From JAIOSM01 sp023143455 (GTDB lineage: Bacteria > Desulfobacterota > Desulfobacteria > Desulfobacterales > Desulfobacteraceae), in the NCBI GenBank assembly GCA_030632885.1, contig DAOVTW010000016.1:1-64000 (forward strand): a stretch of DNA of 64,000 nucleotides, in the 5' to 3' direction. The number at the start of each line of letters is the position of its first letter. Position 1 is the stretch's first letter. The notes under the pieces were generated by a model. It saw only the letters and a program-made list of their open reading frames with translations, did not search any database and was not told where the DNA came from. Position numbers and translations under genes: made by a program. This document shows, piece after piece, positions 40,650 to 49,706 of the stretch.

Positions 40650-42144
40650 AACTGCAATAACGCCAACACGAGATGAAGATTACCCGGGATGGTATCAGGA
40701 GGTTGTCAAAGCTTCTGACATGGCCGAACATTCTGCTGTCCGCGGATGTATGGTAATTAAACCATGGGGATACGCTCTGTGGGAAAATATAGTAAGCAAG
40801 CTTGATGAAATGTTTAAAAAAACAGACGTTAAAAATGCATATTTCCCATTATTTATTCCAAAATCTTATCTTGAAAAAGAAGCTGAGCATGTTGAAGGGT
40901 TTGCCAAGGAATGTGCCGTTGTAACCCACCATAAACTTGAAAAAGATGAAAATGGCAAGCTTATACCTGCTGGGAAACTTGCGGAACCGCTTATTGTGCG
41001 CCCCACATCTGAAACAATTATTGGTGAATCCATGTCTAAATGGATTTCAAGTTATCGTGATCTCCCTCTTCTTCTCAACCAGTGGGCAAATGTTGTAAGA
41101 TGGGAAATGAGAACACGCCTTTTTCTTCGAACAAGTGAGTTTTTGTGGCAGGAAGGGCATACTGCCCATGCCACAGAAGAAGAGGCTCGGGAAAGAACTA
41201 TGATGATGCTTGATGTTTATACAAAATTTGTACAGGACTATCTTGCCGTGCCGGTAATTCAAGGCAATAAAACAGAGTCTGAAAGATTCCCAGGAGCTGT
41301 GGATACTACATGTATAGAGGCCATGATGCAGGATAGAAAAGCACTTCAGGCAGGCACCTCACATTTTTTAGGACAAAATTTTGCCAAAGGGTCAAATATT
41401 AAGTTTCAGGCTGAAAGCAAAGAAGAAGAGCTTGTATGGACAACTTCATGGGGCATGTCCACAAGAGTGATTGGTGGTGTTATCATGACGCACGGTGATG
41501 ATGATGGTGTTATGATGCCTCCAAAAGTTGCGCCTTCCCATGTTGTGCTTATTCCTATCATAAGAAAGCCAGATGAAAAAAGAAAAATAATGGAATACTG
41601 CCAAAACATAAAGGATACAATGGCAGTACGGGAATATGCAGGAAGAAAGTTAGTTGTAGAAATAGACGACAGAGATATTGGGGGCGCCAGAGGCTGGGAC
41701 TGGGTTAAAAAAGGAATTCCTGTCAGAGCAGAAATCGGCCCGCGAGACATGGAGAATGATTCAGTTTTTATGGGGAGAAGAGATAAATCTCCTAAAGAAA
41801 AAGAAACATTAAAAAGAGAAGAGTTTATTAATAAAATTGTTGATATTCTGGACGATATCCAGAGCAATATGTATAATAAAGCTGTTGCATATAGAAAAGA
41901 AAACACACATGAAATAGATGAGCAAAAGAAATTTTATGATTTTTTCACTCCGCAAAACAAAGGAATTCATGGAGGCTTTGTAAATTCTCACTGGTGCGGA
42001 TCTGCAAAATGTGAGGAAAAAATTAAAAAAGACCTTTCTGTTACTATCAGGTGCATTCCTTTTAATAGCAAAATTGAACAGGGTAAATGTATATGCTGCG
42101 ACAGCACGAGTAGCAGACGGGTATTATTTGCAAAAGCATATTAG
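40633..42144 (+). CDS. proS: prolyl-tRNA synthetase, archaeal/eukaryotic-like type without editing domain
   Basis: A 503-residue class II synthetase. The start EDYPGWYQEVVKASDMAEHSAVRG is characteristic of the ProS type 3 (archaeal-style) form. Class II motifs appear as LRPTSETII-like LIVRPTSETIIG and RWEMRTRLFLRTSEFLWQEGHTAH. The C-terminal zinc-binding region has WCGSAKCEEKI and CICCDST cysteines. The inserted editing domain of the usual bacterial ProRS is absent. Its ribosome binding site (GGAGGGG) is inside the ispG end, so the two are coupled. Confidence 0.96.
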   Translation: MGEKIKTAITPTRDEDYPGWYQEVVKASDMAEHSAVRGCMVIKPWGYALWENIVSKLDEMFKKTDVKNAYFPLFIPKSYLEKEAEHVEGFAKECAVVTHHKLEKDENGKLIPAGKLAEPLIVRPTSETIIGESMSKWISSYRDLPLLLNQWANVVRWEMRTRLFLRTSEFLWQEGHTAHATEEEARERTMMMLDVYTKFVQDYLAVPVIQGNKTESERFPGAVDTTCIEAMMQDRKALQAGTSHFLGQNFAKGSNIKFQAESKEEELVWTTSWGMSTRVIGGVIMTHGDDDGVMMPPKVAPSHVVLIPIIRKPDEKRKIMEYCQNIKDTMAVREYAGRKLVVEIDDRDIGGARGWDWVKKGIPVRAEIGPRDMENDSVFMGRRDKSPKEKETLKREEFINKIVDILDDIQSNMYNKAVAYRKENTHEIDEQKKFYDFFTPQNKGIHGGFVNSHWCGSAKCEEKIKKDLSVTIRCIPFNSKIEQGKCICCDSTSSRRVLFAKAY

Positions 42145-42150
42145 TTAAAA

Positions 42151-44307
42151 ATGATCAGAATATCAAACATACTTGATACAATAGCAGAGAATAATCCTGA
42201 TGCTGATCTTGATATTATTGATAAGGCCTATATCTATTCAGCCAGAGTACATGCAGGTCAGATGCGCCTTTCCGGCGAACCATATTTATCACATCCCTTA
42301 GAAGTTGCTGCAATAGTTGCAGAAATGAACCTTGATGTCGAAAGTGTTGCTGCAGCCTTACTACATGATGTTGTCGAGGACACCCATGCAACAACTGAAG
42401 AAATCGAAGAGATGTTTGGACATGATATTGCTAATATTGTTGCTGGTGTTACAAAGCTTTCAAACTTAACTTTTTCAACAAAAGTTGCACAACAGGCTGA
42501 AAGCTTAAGAAAAATGATTCTGGCAATGGCAGATGATTTAAGAGTAGTTCTTATAAAGCTCACTGACAGAGTGCACAATATGAGAACCCTGAAATATCAT
42601 AAAAGTCCAGAAAAACAAAACGAAATAGCCCAGGAAACCCTTGATATTTATGCCCCTATTGCTGCAAGACTTGGAATATTCTGGATAAAACAGGAACTTG
42701 AAGATATAGCATTTTATTACACTCTTCCTGACGAATATGAACAGATAAACAACCTTGTAAACAAAGCAAAAGAAGAAAAAGAAAATTATATAGAGGTTGT
42801 AAGAGAAAAATTAGTTAGCGAAGTTGAAAAAACCGGATTTAAAGCTGAAATCAAAGGAAGATTCAAACATCCATATAGTATATACCATAAAATGCTTTCG
42901 CAAGAGCTTGAGTTTGAAGAAGTATATGATGTGATTGCCTTTAGAATAATTCTTGATTCAGTTACTGAATGTTATGCTATAATGGGGATGGTTCATTCAA
43001 TATGGACGCCAATTAATAATAAAATTAAAGATTATATTGGGAACCCAAAGCCCAATATGTACCAATCCATTCACACAACAGTAATGGGGCCTTCCGGAGA
43101 AAGAATAGAGATACAAATTCGAACATGGGAGATGCACCAGATTGCAGAATCCGGAGTTGCAGCGCACTGGAGCTATAAAGAAGGTATGAAAACCGAACAA
43201 GGCACAAGTAAAGTTTTTACCTGGATAAGAAACCTTGTTGAAAACCAAGAAAATTACAAAGACCCTGATGAATTTCTTGAAAATGTAAAAATTGATTTAT
43301 TCCCGGATGAAATATATGTTTTTACACCACATGGTGAGATAAGAACTCTTCCGAGAAACGCAACTCCTATTGATTTTGCCTATTTAATTCATACTGAAGT
43401 CGGACATTCATGCAAAGGTGCTAAAGTCAACAGTTCGCTTGTGCCATTATCTTCTAAGCTTAAAACAGGTGATCGTGTTGAAATTATCACCTCAAAAATC
43501 CAGTCACCAAGTGCTGACTGGCTACACATTGTTAAGTCAGTTAAGGCGAAAAGCAAGATACGTCAATGGCTCAACGCCAGAGAAAAAGAAAGAAGCATCT
43601 CTCTTGGTAAAGAGATGTGTGATAAAGCTTTCAGGAAAAAAGGTCATAGTTTTAATAAGGCAAATAAGTCTAACAAAATTAAAGAAGTCGCCCAGAGCTT
43701 TGGGTTTGGAAAGGTTGAAGAGCTTTTAGCTCAGGTGGGTTTTGGCAACATTACTCCTTTGCAGATTTTAAATAAAGTAGTTCCTGACCTTGAAAAAACT
43801 GAGATTCAAAATAAAACTATATTTAATAAATTATTATCTGGTAAGAAGAAAAGCAAAGATCATACAGGCGTTATTGTCAAAGGACTTAATGATATTCTTG
43901 TTAAATTTGCAAAATGTTGTAACCCTCTTCCCGGGGACCGTATTGATGGCTATATAACTCAGGGGGAAGGAGTAACAATACACAGAAAAAATTGTGTGAA
44001 TATATTAAAGATGAGTCCGGAACGGCAGATTGATGTTAGTTGGAGCAGCGATGATACTAAAGACTTATATGTTGTAAGCCTTAGAATCCGCACTCATGAC
44101 AGGTCAGGACTTCTGGCTGATATGGCCAGCGTAATATCCAACAATAAATCAAATATCCAAGCCACACGTTCAGAAACATCTGAAGTGGGGATTGGATATT
44201 TTTATTTTACTATTACTGTTGAAAATTCAGGTCATCTTCAAAAGATAATATCAGAGCTTAAAAAGGTCAAAAAAGTTAAAGACGTAAGACGAATAGTTAT
44301 TAGCTAG
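42151..44307 (+). CDS. bifunctional (p)ppGpp synthetase/hydrolase (Rel/SpoT)
   Basis: A 718-residue RSH enzyme. The HD hydrolase domain has HPLEVA and HDVVEDT (about 48-73). The synthetase domain has YHKMLSQELEFEEVYDVIAFRII and YIGNPKPNMYQSIHT. TGS begins near IYVFTPHGEIRTLP, and the C-terminal zinc-finger-like and ACT domains are present (CCNPLPGDRIDGY, HDRSGLLADMASVIS). Intact HD residues indicate that it both makes and degrades the stringent-response alarmone. It follows proS by 6 bases. A short T-rich hairpin (44300-44320) overlaps the stop. Confidence 0.95.
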   Translation: MIRISNILDTIAENNPDADLDIIDKAYIYSARVHAGQMRLSGEPYLSHPLEVAAIVAEMNLDVESVAAALLHDVVEDTHATTEEIEEMFGHDIANIVAGVTKLSNLTFSTKVAQQAESLRKMILAMADDLRVVLIKLTDRVHNMRTLKYHKSPEKQNEIAQETLDIYAPIAARLGIFWIKQELEDIAFYYTLPDEYEQINNLVNKAKEEKENYIEVVREKLVSEVEKTGFKAEIKGRFKHPYSIYHKMLSQELEFEEVYDVIAFRIILDSVTECYAIMGMVHSIWTPINNKIKDYIGNPKPNMYQSIHTTVMGPSGERIEIQIRTWEMHQIAESGVAAHWSYKEGMKTEQGTSKVFTWIRNLVENQENYKDPDEFLENVKIDLFPDEIYVFTPHGEIRTLPRNATPIDFAYLIHTEVGHSCKGAKVNSSLVPLSSKLKTGDRVEIITSKIQSPSADWLHIVKSVKAKSKIRQWLNAREKERSISLGKEMCDKAFRKKGHSFNKANKSNKIKEVAQSFGFGKVEELLAQVGFGNITPLQILNKVVPDLEKTEIQNKTIFNKLLSGKKKSKDHTGVIVKGLNDILVKFAKCCNPLPGDRIDGYITQGEGVTIHRKNCVNILKMSPERQIDVSWSSDDTKDLYVVSLRIRTHDRSGLLADMASVISNNKSNIQATRSETSEVGIGYFYFTITVENSGHLQKIISELKKVKKVKDVRRIVIS

Positions 44308-44318
44308 CAGCTAATTTT

Positions 44319-44528
44319 TTACAATTCTTTTGATTTTGTAGCTTTTTTAACAACTTTTCCAGATTTAATACAAGTGGTGCATGCAGAAATCTTTTGAGAT
44401 CTTCCATCAACAACAGCACGAACACTTTGTAAGTTTGGATTAAATCTTCTTTTATTTAAATTATGGGCATGGCTGACATTGTTACCAGTCATAGGTTTCT
44501 TGCCACAAATATCACACTGCTTAGACAT
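44319..44528 (-). CDS. rpmB: 50S ribosomal protein L28
   Basis: A 69-residue L28 with the start SKQCDICGKKPMTGNNVSHAHN and NLQSVRAV. It carries two CxxC pairs (CDIC and CTTC), so it is the zinc-binding (C+) form of the protein. It is convergent with the Rel gene, with 11 bases between. The start ATG is preceded by AGGAGT. Confidence 0.97.
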   Translation of the reverse strand: MSKQCDICGKKPMTGNNVSHAHNLNKRRFNPNLQSVRAVVDGRSQKISACTTCIKSGKVVKKATKSKEL

Positions 44529-44675
44529 ATTAATACTCCTAAAATAATTCCAAAATAATTAACCCAATGAATATATATTAAATTTAACCGCTTGTAAATA
44601 AAAATTTCATTTATATCAATTGGGTAATTATCAAAAGTGCAAAGTTTTTTTTGATATGTGGATTGGTAAAAAAAA

Positions 44676-44703
44676 TTGACAAAAAACCAGGTATTCTTAA
44701 CTT
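44676..44703 (+). promoter_or_regulatory. promoter for the 54-residue protein
   Basis: TTGACA (44676-44681), a 16-base spacer and TAACTT (44698-44703) lie about 50 bases before GTG 44757. Confidence 0.45.
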
Positions 44704-44756
44704 TAATATAACGAAAACCTTGTGCCCAATAAATTATGGGAATTAAGGAGAAAAAA

Positions 44757-44921
44757 GTGTCTGTAGAATACAATGATTATCATTTGATTTTAGGAGAGCT
44801 TATATTAAATCATTCATTTAAGCCTGTTTCTGACAAGATTTTTGATATGGCAAATAGAATTATATATGCGTGTGAAGTAGATGGAGCCTGCCCTTGTGAT
44901 TCTGATATATGTGAATTGTGA
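44757..44921 (+). CDS. small acidic cysteine-containing hypothetical protein
   Basis: A 54-residue protein starting at GTG 44757, with a strong AAGGAG 6 bases upstream; ATG 44736 is in frame but would bury that site. Its C-terminal 18 residues carry a CxxxxxCxCxxxxC pattern that could hold a metal or disulfides. No family is recognised. It has its own promoter candidate and a strong terminator, so it looks like a genuine monocistronic small gene. Confidence 0.6.
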   Translation: MSVEYNDYHLILGELILNHSFKPVSDKIFDMANRIIYACEVDGACPCDSDICEL

Positions 44922-44947
44922 AAATGTAACAGGTTTTAGAGAAAAGA

Positions 44948-44984
44948 TAATATTTGCCCTTCTTATGAGAAAGGGCAAATATTA
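44948..44984. terminator. bidirectional terminator
   Basis: A perfect 14-bp stem (44948-44961 with 44971-44984, core TAATATTTGCCCTT) lies between the convergent small protein gene and the lipoprotein gene. Confidence 0.8.
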
Positions 44985-44995
44985 ATTAGCCTATA

Positions 44996-45664
44996 TTATT
45001 TCAATATAAGTCGTTTTTTTACTTCTTGGACAAAATTATCAATACCTTGATTAATAGTTTTTAACCATGCGTTTGTACTGGCTGCTTGTGTGTGTAACCT
45101 TACATGTCCTCGAACAGTTTCACCTTCTTTAAAAGGCTTAATGTCGCCTTTAATTTTTATCTTTGCTTCAAAGTCTAAAGATAGAGTCCAAAAGCCAGGT
45201 GTCATCCATGACCAAAATTGTTCAATATCAGCTTCAATGGGTATGGCATTTTTAGATGAAGTAGGGTCATCAACTACGCGATAACCTGCTTCGATAAATG
45301 CCCTTGTTAGTGCTTCTTTAGCAAGATCTTCAATGGTTCGACCCTCAGGCAAAACTATATCACCAAAGGCTTTTCCATAGCTATTTCTTTTGCGAGCAAT
45401 AGCTCTTGCTTTAATGGCGCTATCTTCTATATCATCTGCTTTCAGTGAAGGAATCGAAGCATTTGATGGTGCTTCTTCAAATTGTCGAAGATCTGTTATA
45501 CGAACAATAGCAATAGTTTTGCCTGCCGAAGGGCTTTGAGGCACATCTACTTTAACATCTAAGATACCACGATTTGTTGCACACCCGCTTCCAAGCAGCA
45601 GTATACTGATTACAATACAAGTCCATAATATCGAACTCCAATTAATCCTTTTTTGTTTCATCAT
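44996..45664 (-). CDS. YajG-like lipoprotein
   Basis: A 222-residue lipoprotein starting at ATG 45664, with AAAGGAGAG 7 bases upstream; the longer frame to 45730 lacks a ribosome binding site. The signal sequence ends in lipobox GSGC. The mature part has the YajG-type architecture: an early VDVPQSPSAGKTIAIVRITDLR strand, TIEDLAKEALTRAFIEAGYRVV in the middle and an amphipathic C-terminal helix. Its function is unknown; the family resembles outer-membrane assembly lipoproteins. Confidence 0.72.
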   Translation of the reverse strand: MMKQKRINWSSILWTCIVISILLLGSGCATNRGILDVKVDVPQSPSAGKTIAIVRITDLRQFEEAPSNASIPSLKADDIEDSAIKARAIARKRNSYGKAFGDIVLPEGRTIEDLAKEALTRAFIEAGYRVVDDPTSSKNAIPIEADIEQFWSWMTPGFWTLSLDFEAKIKIKGDIKPFKEGETVRGHVRLHTQAASTNAWLKTINQGIDNFVQEVKKRLILK

Positions 45665-45771
45665 TGAGATCTCTCCTTTATTATCGTTTGGTTTCCTTTT
45701 TTTATGCAAGAGAACTAGCCAGTTTGTCAAGGCAAATATGGATTTATTTCATTTGAAATTATTGAGGAAGG

Positions 45772-45809
45772 TATTGTTTGCCCCGCCCAGGCGAGCAAGA
45801 CAAACAATA
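45772..45809 (-). terminator. terminator-like hairpin after the thiolase gene
   Basis: TATTGTTTG (45772-45780) pairs with CAAACAATA (45801-45809), with a GC-rich inner stem (CGCC/GGCG) between. It lies 28 bases past the thiolase stop. Confidence 0.65.
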
Positions 45810-45837
45810 TTTAGATTATACTATTAGGCAATAAGAA

Positions 45838-47016
45838 TTATACCATTTTAAATATCGCAGCAGCACCCATTCCGCCGCCAATACACATTGAAACAATACC
45901 ATATTTGCCTTTAACTTCTTTTAAGTTGGCAAGGCAGGTAGCAGTGAGTTTTGCACCGGTACACCCTAATGGATGACCAAGAGCTATTGCACCACCATGG
46001 ATATTTATTTTATCCATGCTGTCTTCTAAACCAAGTTCTTTAATGCAATAAATCGCTTGGGAAGCAAAAGCTTCATTGATTTCAAAGATATCTATCTGGT
46101 CAATGGTCATGCCTGCTTGTTTAAGTACTTTTGGGATTGCATAGCGAGGACCTACACCCATTTCATCTGATTTGCAACCAATGGTTGAGTAGGAAACAAG
46201 CTTTGCAATCGGTTTAAGACCAAGCTCATCACATTTTTCTTTGGATACAATTATGGTAGCAGCAGCACCATCAGTTGTTTGAGATGAGTTTGCAGCAGTT
46301 ACACTTCCACCACCTGCAAAAACAGGTCTAAGTTTTGCTAAACCTTCCGCAGTTGATGATCTTATTCCGTCATCATTTTCTACAATAAACTCTATTTTTT
46401 TATAAGTCCCATCTTCCTGTTTTTCAAATTTATAAGCAGGCGTTGGCACTATTTCAGTAAAAAGGCCATTGTCTCTGGCATTTACAGCTTTGTTTTGAGA
46501 AGCAGCTGCAAATTTGTCCTGATCTTCTCTTGAAACATTGTATCTATTTGCAACATTTTCAGCAGTTATGCCCATGGAAATATACATTTCTGGGTTTGAT
46601 GCTGAATATTCAGGATGAGGTCTTGGAGCATTACCACCCATGGGAACAAATGTCATAGATTCAACACCGGCTCCTATTGTAACGTCTGACCAGCCCATTT
46701 GGATACGGGCAGATGCAAGAGTAATTGCCTCAAGTCCTGAGGAGCAGAATCTGTTAACCGTAGCGCCTGAGACTGAATCAGGAAAACCAGCCATTTTTAC
46801 TGCAATTCTTCCTATATTGAGACCTTGTTCGCCTTCAGGGAATGCACATCCAACCATTACATCTTCTATATCCTCAGCTTTCAGTCCCTCTGTTTTATCA
46901 ACAGCAGTTTTTAATATAAATGATAACAATTCCTCAGGTCTGGTTTCTTTATACAGACCCTTGTTTTGTTTGCATCCGGGTGTTCTTATTGATTGTACTA
47001 TATATGCTTCTTTCAT
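45838..47016 (-). CDS. acetyl-CoA C-acyltransferase (thiolase)
   Basis: A 392-residue thiolase for the last step of beta-oxidation (or acetoacetyl-CoA formation in reverse). The nucleophilic cysteine is in NRFCSSGLEA (about 87-96), and the His and second Cys are in NEAFASQA, GGAIALGHPLGCTGAK and CIGGGMGAA. A ribosome binding site AAAGGAGG precedes the ATG. It lies 12 bases after the multifunctional dehydrogenase, in the classical fadBA-like arrangement. Confidence 0.96.
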   Translation of the reverse strand: MKEAYIVQSIRTPGCKQNKGLYKETRPEELLSFILKTAVDKTEGLKAEDIEDVMVGCAFPEGEQGLNIGRIAVKMAGFPDSVSGATVNRFCSSGLEAITLASARIQMGWSDVTIGAGVESMTFVPMGGNAPRPHPEYSASNPEMYISMGITAENVANRYNVSREDQDKFAAASQNKAVNARDNGLFTEIVPTPAYKFEKQEDGTYKKIEFIVENDDGIRSSTAEGLAKLRPVFAGGGSVTAANSSQTTDGAAATIIVSKEKCDELGLKPIAKLVSYSTIGCKSDEMGVGPRYAIPKVLKQAGMTIDQIDIFEINEAFASQAIYCIKELGLEDSMDKINIHGGAIALGHPLGCTGAKLTATCLANLKEVKGKYGIVSMCIGGGMGAAAIFKMV

Positions 47017-47028
47017 CGTATTCCTCCT

Positions 47029-49437
47029 TTAATTTCTAAGCGGTTTGCTTGTTTTCAACATATGATCAATCCTTGCAACTGTTTTTTCTTCTTTTGCAAA
47101 ATCAACAAAAGCATCTCGTTCGAGCTTGAGAATTGTTTCTTCATCAACATAACTACCTGATTTAACGTCACCACCGCTCATAACAAATGCAATACGTTTT
47201 GCAAGGAATGAATCATGCTCACTCATGAACTTGCCTTGAAGAAAATTAAAAAGCTCAGCATTAACCATTCCTTGTCCACCATTACCCATAACTCTGAGTG
47301 GCTGCTTTGCTGGTGGAGCATAGGCATCATCAACCATTTTCAGAACTTCTTTTTTTGCTTCGCCAACCAGGTTGTCCCGGTTGAAGACTATTCTGTCAGT
47401 TGCACCAAGGAACCCTAAGCTTTTCGCTTTTGCAGCAGACATTGAAAATTGTGCCATTGCAATATTCATAAATGCTGGAATAAAAAGTTTTGCAAGGTCA
47501 GTGTCTTTAGCAACACCGGCAGGAAGAGCACTTATGAATTTTTTCCACATATTCATTGTTCCACCACCAGCAGGAAGAAGTCCAACACCAATTTCAACAA
47601 GGCCCATAAAAAGTTCTGAGTGTGCAACTATTCTGTCTGCACCAAGACATGTTTCGCATCCACCGCCAAGGGTCATACCATAAGGTGCCGCAACAACAGG
47701 GAATGGAGCATATTTTGAAGCTTGAATGCCATCCTGAGCTTTTTTAAGGAAAGCATTAATTTCTGAATATTTTTTATCATGGCAGAGTTTTGATATAAAA
47801 CCTAAGTCAGCGCCGGCAGAAAAAGCTCCTGGCATTCCACCAGCTTCATTACCAATTACAAGGCCAACTCCGTTTTTATCAACATACTCAAGGGCACCGG
47901 CCATTGAATCAACAATTTCAGCATTTATTGCGTTCATTTTTGTATGGAATTCAACACAGAAAACACCATTTCCTATGTCAACAAGGCTTGCAGACTTGTT
48001 TCCCATGACAGTTTTGTTGTTGCCCTTGGCAGCTGCAATGGATACCATAGATTTTGCAACAGGTACTTCTTTGTAAGAAGAAGAGGCAAAATCATAAAAA
48101 AATTTTATGCCATTTTCAAGTTTGTAAAAACAAGTATTGCCTTTTTCAAGCATTGTTTTCACATTCGCAGGAACTTTCAGATCTTCTTTTTCCATGCGCT
48201 CGACTGCTTCTTTAATACCGTAGGTATCCCAAACTTCAAACGGACCCATCTCAAAGTTATAACCCCATTTCATGGAATTATCTATTTCAACGATTGTATC
48301 TGCGATCTCAGGGATTCTGGAAGCTGCGTATTGAAAACTGTTGGCAGCCATTTTCCAGGCAAAAATTGCGCCTTTGTCATCACCCTTAAGAACAGATTCG
48401 ATTTTTCCGGCAAGGGTGTCTTTTTTCTTTGCTTCATCAAGACATGGGAATGTTGGCCTTACAAGGTCTTCATATTCAAGAGTTTTAGAGTTTATTACTT
48501 TTTTAACTCGTTTCCCATCTGGCGTGAAATCAGTTTTGTAAAATCCTGCTTTTGTTTTATTTCCAAAAAGTTTTTTCTCAACCATTTTAGAAGCAAACTC
48601 AGGCATGATAAGAGAATTTCTTTGCTCATCATCAGGACAAAGCTCATATGAGTTCTTGCATACATGATCCACCGTATCTAGACCAACAAGGTCAACTGTT
48701 TTAAATATAGCTGTTTTGGGTCGCCCTAGTGCTGGTCCGAATATTGAATCGATTTCAGGGATAGTCATACCTTCTTTAATCATTGCCTGCATGATTATTC
48801 CAATGCCCTGAATTCCAATTCTGTTTCCTACAAAGTTTGGAGTATCTTTTGCCCATACAATACCCTTGCCAAGGTTTTTTTCCCCAAATTTTGCTATGAA
48901 ATCAAGAACTTTTGGTAGAGTTTCAGCACCTGGAATAAGTTCTAAAAGATGCATGTACCTTACAGGGTTAAAAAAATGTGTGCCCATGAAGTGCTGCTTG
49001 AATTCTTTTGAAAATCCTTCACAAATAGCCTTAAGTGGAATACCTGAAGTGTTTGATGTTACTATGCAATCAGGTTTTCTTACCTTTTCAATTCGTTTAA
49101 AAAGTTTTTGTTTGATTTTAAGGTTTTCTACTACAACTTCACAAATCCAGTCACATTCTTTGAGTTTTTCAAAATCATCATCAAGGTTTCCAATCTCAAT
49201 AAGAGATGCATCCTTTTTACTCATAAAAAGGTCTGGTTTGGAATTAAGCGCAGCATCAAAGCCGGCTTTTACAATTCTATTTCTTGCAATCGGATCGTTT
49301 TTTTCTTCATCCTTTAAATCAAAGGGAACAATATCCAAAAGCAGAACTTTTATTCCGGCACCGGCGAGAAGAGCTGCTATCCCACCTCCCATAATCCCAG
49401 ACCCAATTATTGCGACCTTTCTAATTTTTCTTTTCAT
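47029..49437 (-). CDS. 3-hydroxyacyl-CoA dehydrogenase / enoyl-CoA hydratase fusion (FadN-like)
   Basis: An 802-residue multifunctional beta-oxidation protein with the dehydrogenase first and the crotonase second, as in Bacillus FadN and unlike E. coli FadB. The NAD-binding start is AIIGSGIMGGGIAALLAGAG. GTHFFNPVRYMHLLELIPG marks the catalytic His region. The crotonase part shows GAFSAGADLGFI and PYGMTLGGGCETCLGADRIVA with GLLPAGGGTM. Its promoter carries a Bacillus-FadR-like operator. The thiolase follows in the same operon. Confidence 0.95.
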   Translation of the reverse strand: MKRKIRKVAIIGSGIMGGGIAALLAGAGIKVLLLDIVPFDLKDEEKNDPIARNRIVKAGFDAALNSKPDLFMSKKDASLIEIGNLDDDFEKLKECDWICEVVVENLKIKQKLFKRIEKVRKPDCIVTSNTSGIPLKAICEGFSKEFKQHFMGTHFFNPVRYMHLLELIPGAETLPKVLDFIAKFGEKNLGKGIVWAKDTPNFVGNRIGIQGIGIIMQAMIKEGMTIPEIDSIFGPALGRPKTAIFKTVDLVGLDTVDHVCKNSYELCPDDEQRNSLIMPEFASKMVEKKLFGNKTKAGFYKTDFTPDGKRVKKVINSKTLEYEDLVRPTFPCLDEAKKKDTLAGKIESVLKGDDKGAIFAWKMAANSFQYAASRIPEIADTIVEIDNSMKWGYNFEMGPFEVWDTYGIKEAVERMEKEDLKVPANVKTMLEKGNTCFYKLENGIKFFYDFASSSYKEVPVAKSMVSIAAAKGNNKTVMGNKSASLVDIGNGVFCVEFHTKMNAINAEIVDSMAGALEYVDKNGVGLVIGNEAGGMPGAFSAGADLGFISKLCHDKKYSEINAFLKKAQDGIQASKYAPFPVVAAPYGMTLGGGCETCLGADRIVAHSELFMGLVEIGVGLLPAGGGTMNMWKKFISALPAGVAKDTDLAKLFIPAFMNIAMAQFSMSAAKAKSLGFLGATDRIVFNRDNLVGEAKKEVLKMVDDAYAPPAKQPLRVMGNGGQGMVNAELFNFLQGKFMSEHDSFLAKRIAFVMSGGDVKSGSYVDEETILKLERDAFVDFAKEEKTVARIDHMLKTSKPLRN

Positions 49438-49481
49438 TGCCCCCTCCTATATTAATGTTTTAAAAATATTAGATTTTTGAA

Positions 49482-49530
49482 TAAATGAATACTCATTCAT
49501 TTTGTAACAGAAAGTTATTGCAGGTGTCAA
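49482..49530 (-). promoter_or_regulatory. fadBA-type promoter with FadR(TetR)-like operator
   Basis: On the minus strand, TTGACA (49525-49530), a 17-base spacer and TTACAA (49502-49507) form a sigma-70-type promoter. Immediately downstream, over the expected start, lies an operator (49482-49499, TAAATGAATACTCATTCA on the plus strand). It matches the Bacillus FadR consensus TGAATGAMTANTCATTCA at 17 of 18 positions. A TetR-family repressor released by acyl-CoA is the natural inference; its gene is not in the window in intact form. Confidence 0.75.
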
Positions 49531-49706
49531 GAAAAAATATTAAAATTTTTTAAGTTCAACTTTTAAATATTATAAGCTAATTTCAAAAGGTTATTTGTAA
49601 TGACCCCATTGAAAGAAATTTTGGATTATGATAAATTGTCTCAAAAAATGATATGAATTTGTATTCATGTAGAAGCATGCAGTCATTAGTGACAGGAGAT
49701 TTTTTA

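Noticed and set aside
47944..48651. 235-codon plus-strand frame inside the FadN-like gene
   Set aside because: It lies wholly antisense to a clear multifunctional beta-oxidation gene and has no recognisable protein features.
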